From: an uncultured Prevotella sp.
GTDB lineage: Bacteria > Bacteroidota > Bacteroidia > Bacteroidales > Bacteroidaceae
Direction: 5' to 3'
Assembly: GCA_934281565.1 (NCBI GenBank)
Contig: CAKQXI010000010.1
Location: 1 to 32,555 of the forward strand
DNA length: 32,555 nt
The translations under genes and the position numbers were made by a program. The notes beneath the pieces were generated by a model. That model did not search any database. It had not been told where the DNA came from and saw only the letters and a program-made list of their open reading frames with translations. Below are positions 6,493 to 14,328 of this stretch, piece by piece; the stretch's first letter is position 1, and every line of letters begins with the position of its first letter.

Positions 6493-7367
6493 TTACAATT
6501 TCACATACATCTGACGTTTCCCCTCTACCATAGGACACTTGCCTAATTTTGTATATTGACCATCATCTATCATCTGAATCAGCTCTGCTTCATATTTTTC
6601 AATATCCTTTTTTCGATACTTACGATCGTTAGGCAAGAATCCGTAAATGGTGTATGTATCGCCAGATAGGCCTCTATCAACTCCTTCATCTAGCGTCATT
6701 ATAAACTCGTTTCTATCTTTAAACCGAACCTCAAATGTTTCTTTACACTTCTTATCAATAATATAGAGGTTTTAAGTATATTGTTGACCACCTCCAGTAC
6801 AAGTAACAGATGTGAGCGATCTGGTGCTATCATTTCATGCGTCGAATCATTTCCCATGAATCTTGCCTGATGGAGTCTTTCACAATCAGCACTAGTTATG
6901 ATACCTTTGTCTCTGAGTTTATTAATTTTTGTCTCTAGTTTTCCAGATGTAATGCCCTTTTCTTTGCATATAGCCTCCACGGTTGTGCGAAATCCAATAG
7001 CCGCTAACAAGTCGCACTTATCGTTAAGAGCCATTACTGATTCTCTATATATTTGGCTTATAGGAGAGGGTATATCCCACGAGAAAATGGGATCAATATG
7101 CCCTTGATGTTCCGGATATGTGATATACTCTGGTACACTCTCCATATCACCATAGTCGTTATACTGCATGTATTCGTCACCATCATTGACTTGCAAAAAT
7201 GAAACATAATCACATCCCATGCACTTGACTATATAGTAAGTACTTTCTGCATAATAGCCTTCATCATCATTTCTATACACATTCTGCTCCTGACCATGAA
7301 TATTATGATGAGTCTTCCGATTACATCTAGGGCAATAGCAGTCAATTTCAGTTTTGGGCGTTTTCAT
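6493..7367 (-). pseudogene. Zinc-ribbon plus DUF4145-like protein, frameshifted
   Basis: The ATG at 7367 lies one base after the preceding stop. The N-terminus has CPRC and, after a spacer, CMGC, a likely zinc ribbon. The middle (KCDLLAAIGFRTTVEAICKEKGI...LHQARFMGNDSTHEM) resembles DUF4145, a helical domain common in defence and restriction-associated proteins. At the coding-strand run AAAA (6770-6773) the frame is lost. The -1 frame continues sensibly (LYIIDKKCKETFEVRFKDRN...) through an ATG at 6699 to a stop at 6493, with the tail GVDRGLSGDTYTIYGFL and a basic helical end. One missing base restores a 291-aa protein. Without it the product stops at 6699 with an aberrant tail. The DUF4145 assignment is moderate; the frameshift itself is read directly from the two frames. 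Confidence 0.75.
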
Positions 7368-7368
7368 A

Positions 7369-8163
7369 TTATATTGGTTCATTCCATGCGACAAACAGAT
7401 TTGTTGGATGATATGAATCATCAAAGATTTCAGTATCAATCCTACTATATATGCCAGAAGTCGAAAGTTGTTCTTCCAATAGTTCTTTTATACTCAAAAT
7501 AGTTGACCGATCACTGGAGTATAACTTATTGACATGATGGTATGAACTAATAACTTTCGAGTGCATCTTGACTTGATAAGTTTCGACGTTCCCAATTATT
7601 AGTGTAAGGTCAGACGCCCTTCTCATTATTCCACCCATATCTATTGCTATTTTAGTGCAATCATAGGTGCTTACCTGTGATTCGTTCAATAAAGTCGCAT
7701 TTTGCGGAAAAGTCAACATCTCTATAATTTGATCCTTGGGTATAACAACTCCCTTATCTTTCAGAAAAGGAACTATATCATCAGGAATGCGAATCTTATG
7801 ACAGCCATCATGACCTGTACCATCTACATTTATTGCAAATAATTCATCTCCTCTCTTGAATATATGAAAATGCCCTTGATTACCAGGTTTCTGTTCGCCG
7901 AATGGTCTATCAAATCTATAGGTATAATATTTTGCACCTGGAATTTGATTAAATGATGTTTTCGCTTCTATGATCTTGGCATTTCCTCCCATCCGCAAAA
8001 AATCGTGTTCATCAACGATTATTGCGTCAATTATCACGTCTTTAAGAACATCCTCTGCAACTCCTGCTCGAAGATGTCGCTTTAAGTATTCAGCTAAATT
8101 TTCCATAGTTGTCATTTGTTTGCTGCACGTGATGGTAACGCTCCATAACTCCGAGGAGTCCAC
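7369..8163 (-). CDS. Unrecognised 264-aa protein, first gene of the defence operon
   Basis: I do not recognise the family. Candidate starts are GTG 8163, ATG 8118 and ATG 8109 (MENLAEYLKRHLRAG); the last is the most protein-like. Notable segments: an acidic block VIIDAIIVDEHDF; PGNQGHFHIFKRGDELFAINVDGTGHDG, with an HxH and a GTGHDG that look like a conserved beta-rich core; and IPDDIVPFLKDKG. There is no membrane segment or signal peptide. It ends one base before the zinc-ribbon gene, so it belongs to the same transcript. It is the only ancillary gene here that is intact at both ends. No E1/E2/JAB, HORMA or TRIP13 signature is seen, so it is not one of the standard CBASS accessory proteins I could recognise. 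Confidence 0.7.
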   Translation of the reverse strand: MDSSELWSVTITCSKQMTTMENLAEYLKRHLRAGVAEDVLKDVIIDAIIVDEHDFLRMGGNAKIIEAKTSFNQIPGAKYYTYRFDRPFGEQKPGNQGHFHIFKRGDELFAINVDGTGHDGCHKIRIPDDIVPFLKDKGVVIPKDQIIEMLTFPQNATLLNESQVSTYDCTKIAIDMGGIMRRASDLTLIIGNVETYQVKMHSKVISSYHHVNKLYSSDRSTILSIKELLEEQLSTSGIYSRIDTEIFDDSYHPTNLFVAWNEPI

Positions 8164-8281
8164 TTGTGCACGTGCTTATCCTTATTTATTCGTTAGTACC
8201 GTATTACTTTGCATACCACTTCTATGAGTACTGTTCCTATGGAGTGGGGGCAGAGTGTGGTACTGTTACTTCACCTATGAT

Positions 8282-9631
8282 TTAGTCACGCTTAAAGATG
8301 TCACGTGTATAGACTTTCTCTGCAACATCGTCAAGGCAAGAGTCGTAGCGGTTCGCAATGATTGCCTTTGACTTCTGCTTGAACTCTTCGAGGTTATTGA
8401 TAACCAAACTACCAAAGAATGATGTGCCGTTCTCCAATGTTGGCTCATAGATAATAACCTCTGCACCCTTTGCCTTAATACGTTTCATTACACCCTGAAT
8501 AGCAGACTGACGGAAATTGTCAGAATTTGACTTCATGGTGAGACGATATACACCGATAGTAACAGGTTCTTTTGCACCTGAATACTGGTTATCAGAATAA
8601 TAATCATACCATCCAGCCTTGCGGAGCACAGCATCTGCGATGTAATCCTTACGAGTACGGTTAGACTCAACAATAGCGGACATCATACACTGAGGCACTT
8701 CCGCATAATTTGCAAGCAACTGCTTGGTGTCCTTAGGCAAACAATAACCACCATAACCGAATGAAGGATTGTTGTAATGAGTACCGATACGAGGATCAAG
8801 ACCTACACCGCTGATGATAGCCTGAGTGTCGAGGCCCTTCATCTCAGCGTATGTATCGAGCTCATTGAAGTAGCTGACACGGAGAGCGAGATAAGTGTTA
8901 GCAAAGAGCTTAACTGCTTCTGCTTCCTTCATACCCATGAAGAGAGTATCGATGTTTTCCTTAATAGCTCCTTCCTGGAGCAAAGAAGCAAATGTACGAG
9001 CATACTCCTCTGCCTGTGGATTACCGATAGCACTAATAGCAGTATTCTCCTCATCCCAATTCTTGTCTTCGCCAGCCTGTAGCATCTTAGGATATCCTAC
9101 AATAATACGGCTTGGATAAAGGTTATCCTCCAAAGCCTTACTCTCACGAAGGAACTCTGGAGAGAATAGCAAATTGAAGTGCTTACCCTTTAATGCTGAA
9201 TCGGTCATAAAGCGAAGAGCATACTTTACATAGAGCGATCGAGTATAACCTACAGGAATAGTTGACTTAATAACCATCACTGCATCTGGATTAACCGAAA
9301 GAACGAGGTCGATCACATCCTCAATGTGGTGTGTATCGAAGAAGTTCTTCACTGGGTCATAGTTTGTTGGAGCTGCGATCACAATGAAGTCTGCATCTTT
9401 ATAGGCTGATGCTCCATCGAGAGTTGCAGTAAGATTCAACTCCTTCTCTGCAAAATATTTCTCTATATAATCGTCTTGAATTGGAGATATACGATTATTG
9501 ATCTTCTCCACCTTCTCTGGGATTACGTCTACGGCAGTCACCTGATGGTGCTGTGCCAACAAAGTAGCAATAGACAGACCAACATAACCTGTACCAGCCA
9601 CCGATATTTTCAAATCATTAAATTGTCTCAT
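8282..9631 (-). CDS. ugd: UDP-glucose 6-dehydrogenase
   Basis: A 449-aa NAD-dependent dehydrogenase of the UDP-glucose/GDP-mannose dehydrogenase family. It would oxidise UDP-glucose to UDP-glucuronate in the cytoplasm. N-terminal Rossmann motif GTGYVGLS; the conserved VIKSTIPVGYT and FSPEFLRE segments; the catalytic cysteine in SFGYGGYCLPKDTKQL; C-terminal UDP-binding domain. Closely related family members oxidise UDP-HexNAc or GDP-mannose, so the substrate is the usual one rather than proven. It is the last gene of the capsule operon, 32 bases after the small ORFs. Only about 118 bases separate its stop from the defence operon, and I see no clear terminator or promoter in that gap. Confidence 0.9.
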   Translation of the reverse strand: MRQFNDLKISVAGTGYVGLSIATLLAQHHQVTAVDVIPEKVEKINNRISPIQDDYIEKYFAEKELNLTATLDGASAYKDADFIVIAAPTNYDPVKNFFDTHHIEDVIDLVLSVNPDAVMVIKSTIPVGYTRSLYVKYALRFMTDSALKGKHFNLLFSPEFLRESKALEDNLYPSRIIVGYPKMLQAGEDKNWDEENTAISAIGNPQAEEYARTFASLLQEGAIKENIDTLFMGMKEAEAVKLFANTYLALRVSYFNELDTYAEMKGLDTQAIISGVGLDPRIGTHYNNPSFGYGGYCLPKDTKQLLANYAEVPQCMMSAIVESNRTRKDYIADAVLRKAGWYDYYSDNQYSGAKEPVTIGVYRLTMKSNSDNFRQSAIQGVMKRIKAKGAEVIIYEPTLENGTSFFGSLVINNLEEFKQKSKAIIANRYDSCLDDVAEKVYTRDIFKRD

Positions 9632-9663
9632 TTTAAAATTCTTCCGTATTTAATTCTACAAAA

Positions 9664-9813
9664 TTAAACATCCATGTCTCTCATGGCTTCCTCTATATCC
9701 TCAATCGGAATGTTAAGCATTCGGCTGACGTATAGTGGAGAGATGACATCCATGGAATCTGAACGAGTCTCCATGTCAATAAGTGTCTCAATCTGTTTCT
9801 TCAGATCATCCAT
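9664..9813 (-). CDS. Small hypothetical protein, 49 aa
   Basis: The start at ATG 9813 overlaps the end of the preceding 30-aa ORF (ATGGATGA). A longer frame from a TTG at 9888 exists but has a low-complexity N-terminus that is the shadow of the 30-aa ORF. The sequence is acidic and helical (MDDLKKQIETLIDMETRSD; SPLYVSRMLNIPIEDIEEAM) and the second half resembles a short helix-turn-helix or domain cap. Function unknown. Its place between a sugar aminotransferase and ugd suggests a conserved passenger of the operon. Confidence 0.55.
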   Translation of the reverse strand: MDDLKKQIETLIDMETRSDSMDVISPLYVSRMLNIPIEDIEEAMRDMDV

Positions 9814-9898
9814 TGCGGTTCTTATCTGTTTTTTGAGGCCAAAAGAGGTATGAGACAAACTTCCATACCCCTTTGGCAAACCTTGCAAAAAAAGTCAT
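9806..9898 (-). CDS. Very small ORF, 30 aa, hydrophobic/cationic
   Basis: ATG 9898 lies two bases after the aminotransferase stop. It reads MTFFARFAKGVWKFVSYLF followed by a polar tail, and its TGA overlaps the start of the 49-aa ORF. The first two thirds could form an amphipathic or membrane-bound helix. Spacing and overlap on both sides argue that it is translated, but 30 codons can be open by chance. Confidence 0.4.
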   Translation of the reverse strand: MTFFARFAKGVWKFVSYLFWPQKTDKNRNG

Positions 9899-9899
9899 G

Positions 9900-11183
9900 T
9901 TAGAGTGACTTCACAATATCAACGAAATTCTCAATAACATAATCAACATCCTCCTCTGTCATCTTAGTATTCAGAGGCAGAGTAATTTCGTTCTCGAAAG
10001 CAGCATAAGCATTAGGATAGTCTTTGATATCAAGACCCATAGCCTTGTATGCAGTCATCATTGGCAGTGGCTTGTAGTGCACATTGGTAGCTATACCACG
10101 TTCTGCCATCTGCTCGATAACACTATTAGCCTCCTCTCGAGTGCGACCAACAAGACGAGTGATGTAGAGGTGTCCACTACCTGCATGATTCTCCCCATAG
10201 TGGTTCAAAACAACAACAGGAAGATTTGCAAAGGCAGCATCCATCTTCTCGATGTAGTGCTTACGCTTTACCAACATTTCTGGATAACGCTCGAACTGGA
10301 TAAGACCGAGAGCTGCAACAATGTCTGTCATGTTGCACTTGTGCCAAGGGCCGATGATATCGTACTCCCACGCACCGAGTTTTGTCTTTGCCAGCGCGTC
10401 TTTGTTTTGGCCATGGAGACTAAACAACTGGCACATACGATACAAAAACTCGTTCCATGTCTCGCCCTCGATGAATGGTACAGGACTGCCATAGTACACC
10501 AGCTGGTGCTTAACCTTCTCATTACCGAAAGGCAAGTTCCAAGTGATAGCGCCACCTTCTGCTGTTGTGAAGTTCTTCACAGCATGGAAGCTAAACGAAC
10601 TGAAATCAGCAATCTCACCAGCCATCTTACCATGCCACTGGCTACCAAAAGCATGAGCACAGTCGGCAGAAACAGCTATTCTACCCAACTTAGCCTGTAT
10701 GTCGTTAGATGGCTTGAACAGAGCCTTTACTTCTGGACGGTTTACGATCTCAAACACCTTATCATAGTCACATACAATACCAGCGAGATCAACAGGTACA
10801 ACAACCTTTGTCTTCTCAGTGATAGCAGCAGCCAACTTCTCGTAGTCCATTTCCAGGCAATCAGTCTGAATATCTACCATCTTGATTGTAGCACCTACAT
10901 GAGCCACAACAGATGCTGAAGCTGTATAAGTATATGCTGGCATAATCACCTCATCACCAGGACCTACGCCAAGGAGGTGAAGAACCATCTCCATTGCTGC
11001 CGTTGCAGAATTTAGACATACAGTTTTCTCTGTATGCACATATTCTGATATAATGTTCTCAAGTTTCTTTGTACGAGGACCAGTAGTAATCCACCCACTC
11101 AAGATGGCCTGCTTTACCTCTTCTGCTTCTGCCTCAGTCATATCAGGAGGACTGAAAGGCACGTTGCGCAATTTCATTGTCAT
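9900..11183 (-). CDS. DegT/DnrJ/EryC1/StrS-family sugar aminotransferase
   Basis: A 427-aa PLP-dependent enzyme that would transfer an amino group to a nucleotide-linked 4-keto (or 3-keto) sugar. Visible motifs: the N-terminal FSPPDMTEAEAEEVKQAILSG; LNSATAAMEM, the phosphate-cup segment; DCAHAFGS; the PLP lysine in SFHAVKNFTTAEGG; and the C-terminal GIATNVHYKPL. Family members include PglE and WcfR. With the PglD-like and PglC-like genes upstream in the operon it suggests a 4-amino sugar (bacillosamine or AADGal type). The ATG at 11183 is followed by a second ATG two codons later. The 118-base gap between its start and the preceding gene holds no feature I can support. Confidence 0.88.
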   Translation of the reverse strand: MTMKLRNVPFSPPDMTEAEAEEVKQAILSGWITTGPRTKKLENIISEYVHTEKTVCLNSATAAMEMVLHLLGVGPGDEVIMPAYTYTASASVVAHVGATIKMVDIQTDCLEMDYEKLAAAITEKTKVVVPVDLAGIVCDYDKVFEIVNRPEVKALFKPSNDIQAKLGRIAVSADCAHAFGSQWHGKMAGEIADFSSFSFHAVKNFTTAEGGAITWNLPFGNEKVKHQLVYYGSPVPFIEGETWNEFLYRMCQLFSLHGQNKDALAKTKLGAWEYDIIGPWHKCNMTDIVAALGLIQFERYPEMLVKRKHYIEKMDAAFANLPVVVLNHYGENHAGSGHLYITRLVGRTREEANSVIEQMAERGIATNVHYKPLPMMTAYKAMGLDIKDYPNAYAAFENEITLPLNTKMTEEDVDYVIENFVDIVKSL

Positions 11184-11301
11184 AATGTGTAATATTTTAC
11201 GTTATACTTATATTCTTAGGAAAGATGAAGACAACCTCACTAAGGATACTACTTTTTTCTTGCAACTTTTCTTTCCGAAAGATCCGCTGACTTCATCTCA
11301 A

Positions 11302-12408
11302 TTATTTCCACCCCTTCCTCTTTCTCCATCCGAACTGAGCCAAACGATAGATTACGTTCCACATACAGTCCGAAGGATAAAGCGTCAACAGGCGCATATT
11401 TCTCATTATAGGATAGACGAAATGCCCCAGCTTCGTGTCCTTGCCGATGCGGTTTTTCTTCTCCGATTTATGATGACCGAAGTTACCGCCATCCAGCATC
11501 TCATCAAGCAAAGACCGACCTCTTCGTTCATCCGGTTCGCATATCAGCAAAGGGCAAGAGCCAAACACCTCTTGCATCATCCATATTATAGCCCCACAGA
11601 ACTTATCCAATCCGCAAGCCTGCAGATCTTTTCTGATAGGCACACACTCACTGGATGTAAACTTAGCCCATTGGAGCAGCAGGTAGAAATCCACCACCTG
11701 CCTCAGTCCCACACCACCATCAAACACATGGCGGTACATGTGCGCCAACTGCATTAGCAGGTTTTGACGGTTAGGCAACACACATATCCTGTGTCCACCC
11801 TCCAGCGTCACCCAGTTCTGGAACGCAAAGCCACCGTCCTCGTGGAACATCCGCTGATACCGCTCGTTCTTCCAGTAGTTGAACAGCACCATCGGACGGA
11901 AATGCACCTCAACGGCAATGTCCGGGAATGCCTCATAGTCGATGTGATGAAACTGCATACGGTCATAGTCGCTCCTCTCCATCACATAACGAGCCACCAT
12001 GTCCCTATCGCCTTCCACCCATAGATCCACGTCACCGGGAGTCCTCAGTTCCGGTCTTGGATAGTACACCGAGTTAGCCTGACCTTTCAGCACCACACTC
12101 CGCATACCGTCCTTCGCAAACCTCTGAGTAATCTCTTCCGCACGTTGGTTCACAAGCTCATTCTGCGTCCTGAGGTACTCCGTCTGCCCCAACCAGTCCA
12201 TAAGCAGTTCCATCGGAGGCTGTTGTCTCTCGCCCTTTAAGGGAGAGCCGGAGAGGGTCTCTATCCCCCCGAACATCACACCTACAAGTGCTTGCTTATC
12301 CGCAAACTGGTATATCTCCATCCACTCAGTGGTCGTAGGCACCCGACTCAATTCCTTTCGAGTGCCCACCGCCACCTGCAGTAGTTCTATTGCTAAGTTT
12401 TCCTTCAC
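11302..12408 (-). CDS. Nucleotidyltransferase-fold family protein (NTP_transf_5-like)
   Basis: A 368-aa protein of the group often found in Bacteroidetes capsule loci. The core MRSVVLKGQANSVYYPRP followed by RTPGDVDLWV has the lysine-glycine and DxD arrangement of the uncharacterised nucleotidyltransferase family. The middle carries HYRP-like VEVHFRPM and the C-terminal half has HMYRHVFDGGVGLRQVVDFYLLL, all typical of this family. Substrate and product are not established. Residues about 53-62 (SGSPLKGERQ) come from a palindromic insert at 12226-12260, which looks foreign to the family sequence. The start is one base from the stop of the upstream GT4. Confidence 0.75.
   Translation of the reverse strand: MKENLAIELLQVAVGTRKELSRVPTTTEWMEIYQFADKQALVGVMFGGIETLSGSPLKGERQQPPMELLMDWLGQTEYLRTQNELVNQRAEEITQRFAKDGMRSVVLKGQANSVYYPRPELRTPGDVDLWVEGDRDMVARYVMERSDYDRMQFHHIDYEAFPDIAVEVHFRPMVLFNYWKNERYQRMFHEDGGFAFQNWVTLEGGHRICVLPNRQNLLMQLAHMYRHVFDGGVGLRQVVDFYLLLQWAKFTSSECVPIRKDLQACGLDKFCGAIIWMMQEVFGSCPLLICEPDERRGRSLLDEMLDGGNFGHHKSEKKNRIGKDTKLGHFVYPIMRNMRLLTLYPSDCMWNVIYRLAQFGWRKRKGWK
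12226..12260. repeat. Palindromic element inside the nucleotidyltransferase gene
   Basis: CTCTCGCCCTT and AAGGGAGAG form a near-perfect stem (one bulge) around a central T, followed by GGAGAGGGTCT. On the coding strand it reads SPLKGER. Short palindromes encoding SPLKGE are, to my knowledge, a common dispersed repeat in bacterial genomes and usually lie between genes. Confidence 0.5.
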
Positions 12409-13665
12409 TTACTTCTCCTTCACTACGGATTTTATCACATCCACATACTTATGCGTTCCCACTTCGCGAGTCAGATTATCCATCACGAACTGGCGACCGT
12501 TTCGTCCCATCTCCTTCGCCAACTCACGGTTGCGATAAAGCGTCAGAATCGACTCCTTGAACGCCTCCTTGTCACCAGCCTTGGTGAAGATGCCACAGTT
12601 ATGCTTCTCTACAATGTCCTTCAGCTCATTCTCGTCGAAGTTCGCCAATACCGGACGACTTGCCGACATAATGCTCCAAGTCTTTGAAGGTACCGATGCA
12701 GCACCTGTTCCAGGCTTCGAGATCACCAACGAGGCATCACCCAGCGAGAATACATACGATATGTCCTCGTAAGGCTGGAAAGGAATCAGATGCACATTCG
12801 TCAACTTCTTCTCCTCCACCATCTTCTCCACCTGCGCCTTGTAAGCACCTTCGCCCAGCAGCACAAAGTGAATATCTTGGAACTCTGAAACCTTGGAACT
12901 TTGGAACTCTTCTGCCACTTGCAGAAGCATATCCATATTCTGCGACAAACCTATGTTACCGTTGTAGCTCACATAGAACTTCTCCTTGTCCAAACCATAT
13001 CTATCGAACAGCTTGTTCCTGTAGCGAGGAATATCCACCACGGCATTCTGATCCACCCAGTTGTAAACCACTACGATCTTCTCCTCAGGCACACCCTTCG
13101 TCATGATATTCTTCTTGAAGTCCTCGCTAATCACGATGATCTTATCCGCATGCTTGTATGTAAAGTTCTCTATTACGCGACCAATCTTCCAAAGCAAACC
13201 TCCCTTGTTCGCTAATCCGTTGTTGAACAGCGAGTCAGGGAAAATGTCCTGAAGATTGTACACGAATGGTATTCCACGGAACTTCTTCACAAATGAACCG
13301 ATCATACCTTGAATAGGAGGAGTAGAGGCCAGATAGATGCAATCTACGTTCTTCTCCATCAAGCCATACCACAACTGAATTATCCAGTTGAATGAATAGC
13401 GCAAGGCACGAAGCAGTGGATTCTTACCCTCGGTATAAAGCGAATAACGATGTACACGCATTTTGCCATGGTACAAAGTTTGATGCTTATGTTCCTTCTT
13501 GCAATATTCTTTTCTAACCTCTGGAGTAATACCTCGACAAGGAGTTGGTACGTAAGCCACCAAGTCGAAACCGGCTTCTGTAAAAGCCTCATTTCTGTTC
13601 TCACTTAAGTAGCCACTTGCTGCAGTTTCCGGATGGAAATATGCAGGTAATAATAGTACTTTCAT
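12409..13665 (-). CDS. Glycosyltransferase family 4 (WbuB/WcaI-like)
   Basis: A 418-aa GT-B enzyme, predicted to add the second sugar to the lipid-linked amino sugar at the cytoplasmic face. The N-terminus MKVLLLPAYFHPETAASGY, then ASTPPIQGMIG, YNLQDIFPDS and the C-terminal SYNGNIGLSQNMDMLLQVA and VISKPGTGAASVPSK match the WbuB group, with the donor-binding E/N region near DENELKDIV. It neighbours the initiating transferase and acetyltransferase, a usual arrangement. Its stop is one base from the next start. Residues about 258-268 (EFQSSKVSEFQ) arise from an 8-bp-period repeat at 12877-12908. Confidence 0.85.
   Translation of the reverse strand: MKVLLLPAYFHPETAASGYLSENRNEAFTEAGFDLVAYVPTPCRGITPEVRKEYCKKEHKHQTLYHGKMRVHRYSLYTEGKNPLLRALRYSFNWIIQLWYGLMEKNVDCIYLASTPPIQGMIGSFVKKFRGIPFVYNLQDIFPDSLFNNGLANKGGLLWKIGRVIENFTYKHADKIIVISEDFKKNIMTKGVPEEKIVVVYNWVDQNAVVDIPRYRNKLFDRYGLDKEKFYVSYNGNIGLSQNMDMLLQVAEEFQSSKVSEFQDIHFVLLGEGAYKAQVEKMVEEKKLTNVHLIPFQPYEDISYVFSLGDASLVISKPGTGAASVPSKTWSIMSASRPVLANFDENELKDIVEKHNCGIFTKAGDKEAFKESILTLYRNRELAKEMGRNGRQFVMDNLTREVGTHKYVDVIKSVVKEK
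12877..12908. repeat. Four-unit, 8-bp-period repeat inside the GT4 gene
   Basis: TTGGAACT occurs at 12877, 12893 and 12901, with a degenerate unit CTGAAACC at 12885, giving four 8-bp units. Three units (24 bp) keep the frame, visible as EFQ...EFQ in the protein; loss or gain of one unit would not. Confidence 0.7.
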
Positions 13666-14327
13666 TATATTGACATATTCATTGTATCCTTGACAACTGA
13701 CTTCCCTGGATTGCCAACTGTTACGGAATTAGGTAATGTTGATTTAATTACATTGGTTCCTGAACCAACTATATTATATTCTTCTATGACCACTGCATCT
13801 CGTACGGTGGAATGAAGACCCACAAAGCAATTATTCTTTACGTGAGCATGACCGCCAAAGGCAACACAAGAAGAAATAAATGTATAATCCTCAACTATAT
13901 TTTCGTGGCTCAGTGTTGTACCCACAGATAGAATGACACCATCATGTATCTTGCTTCCATGACCTACGAACACATTGTCACATACGAGAATATTCTTTCC
14001 AACCAACACATTATCGAAGCAGATAGAATTTGGCGATACATAATTAATAAGTTCATAGCCATCCGCTACCACTCTTTTGCAAATCAGTTCTCGGTAGTAA
14101 TTGCAACGTACGTAACCTATTGAAACAAATATCTTATATTCTGATTTATCAAACTGCTTCTTACAAGTATCATAATTGATAACAGGCAAACCACAGAATG
14201 TTGGTTCTACCCCCTTCTTGTCATCAACAAATGCAACAATATCATACATTTTGTCACGTTTGTTGTATTCTACAATCTTCTCTCCAAGAGATCCAATGCC
14301 ATACAAGAGTATTTTCTGTTTCTCCAT
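13665..14327 (-). CDS. PglD-like sugar O/N-acyltransferase (left-handed beta helix)
   Basis: A 220-aa protein. The N-terminal domain is a small Rossmann-type fold (KILLYGIGSLGEKIVEY; AFVDDKKG) followed by hexapeptide repeats (VLVGKNILVCDNVFVGHGSKI; NCFVGLHSTVRDAVVI; PNSVTVGNPGKSV). This is the PglD/NeuD architecture that acetylates the 4-amino group of UDP-4-amino-4,6-dideoxy-GlcNAc in the cytoplasm. The general-base His is probably in GHGSKIHDG or LSHEN. Its stop overlaps the GT4 start by one base, and it lies one base after the ATP-grasp stop, so the three genes are tightly linked. The exact substrate is inferred. Confidence 0.8.
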   Translation of the reverse strand: MEKQKILLYGIGSLGEKIVEYNKRDKMYDIVAFVDDKKGVEPTFCGLPVINYDTCKKQFDKSEYKIFVSIGYVRCNYYRELICKRVVADGYELINYVSPNSICFDNVLVGKNILVCDNVFVGHGSKIHDGVILSVGTTLSHENIVEDYTFISSCVAFGGHAHVKNNCFVGLHSTVRDAVVIEEYNIVGSGTNVIKSTLPNSVTVGNPGKSVVKDTMNMSI

Positions 14328-14328
14328 A

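Noticed and set aside
6760..6785. Programmed -1 frameshift in the zinc-ribbon gene
   Set aside because: The site A-CTT-AAA-ACC does not form the X-XXY-YYZ slippery pattern; a missing A in the homopolymer is simpler.
8148..8159. Palindrome ACTCC-GA-GGAGT at the first possible start of the 264-aa gene, considered as an operator
   Set aside because: Only five pairs around a two-base centre; expected by chance and not repeated nearby.
10077..10919. 280-codon plus-strand open frame opposite the DegT aminotransferase
   Set aside because: It has no family motifs and mirrors the coding frame of a clear aminotransferase.
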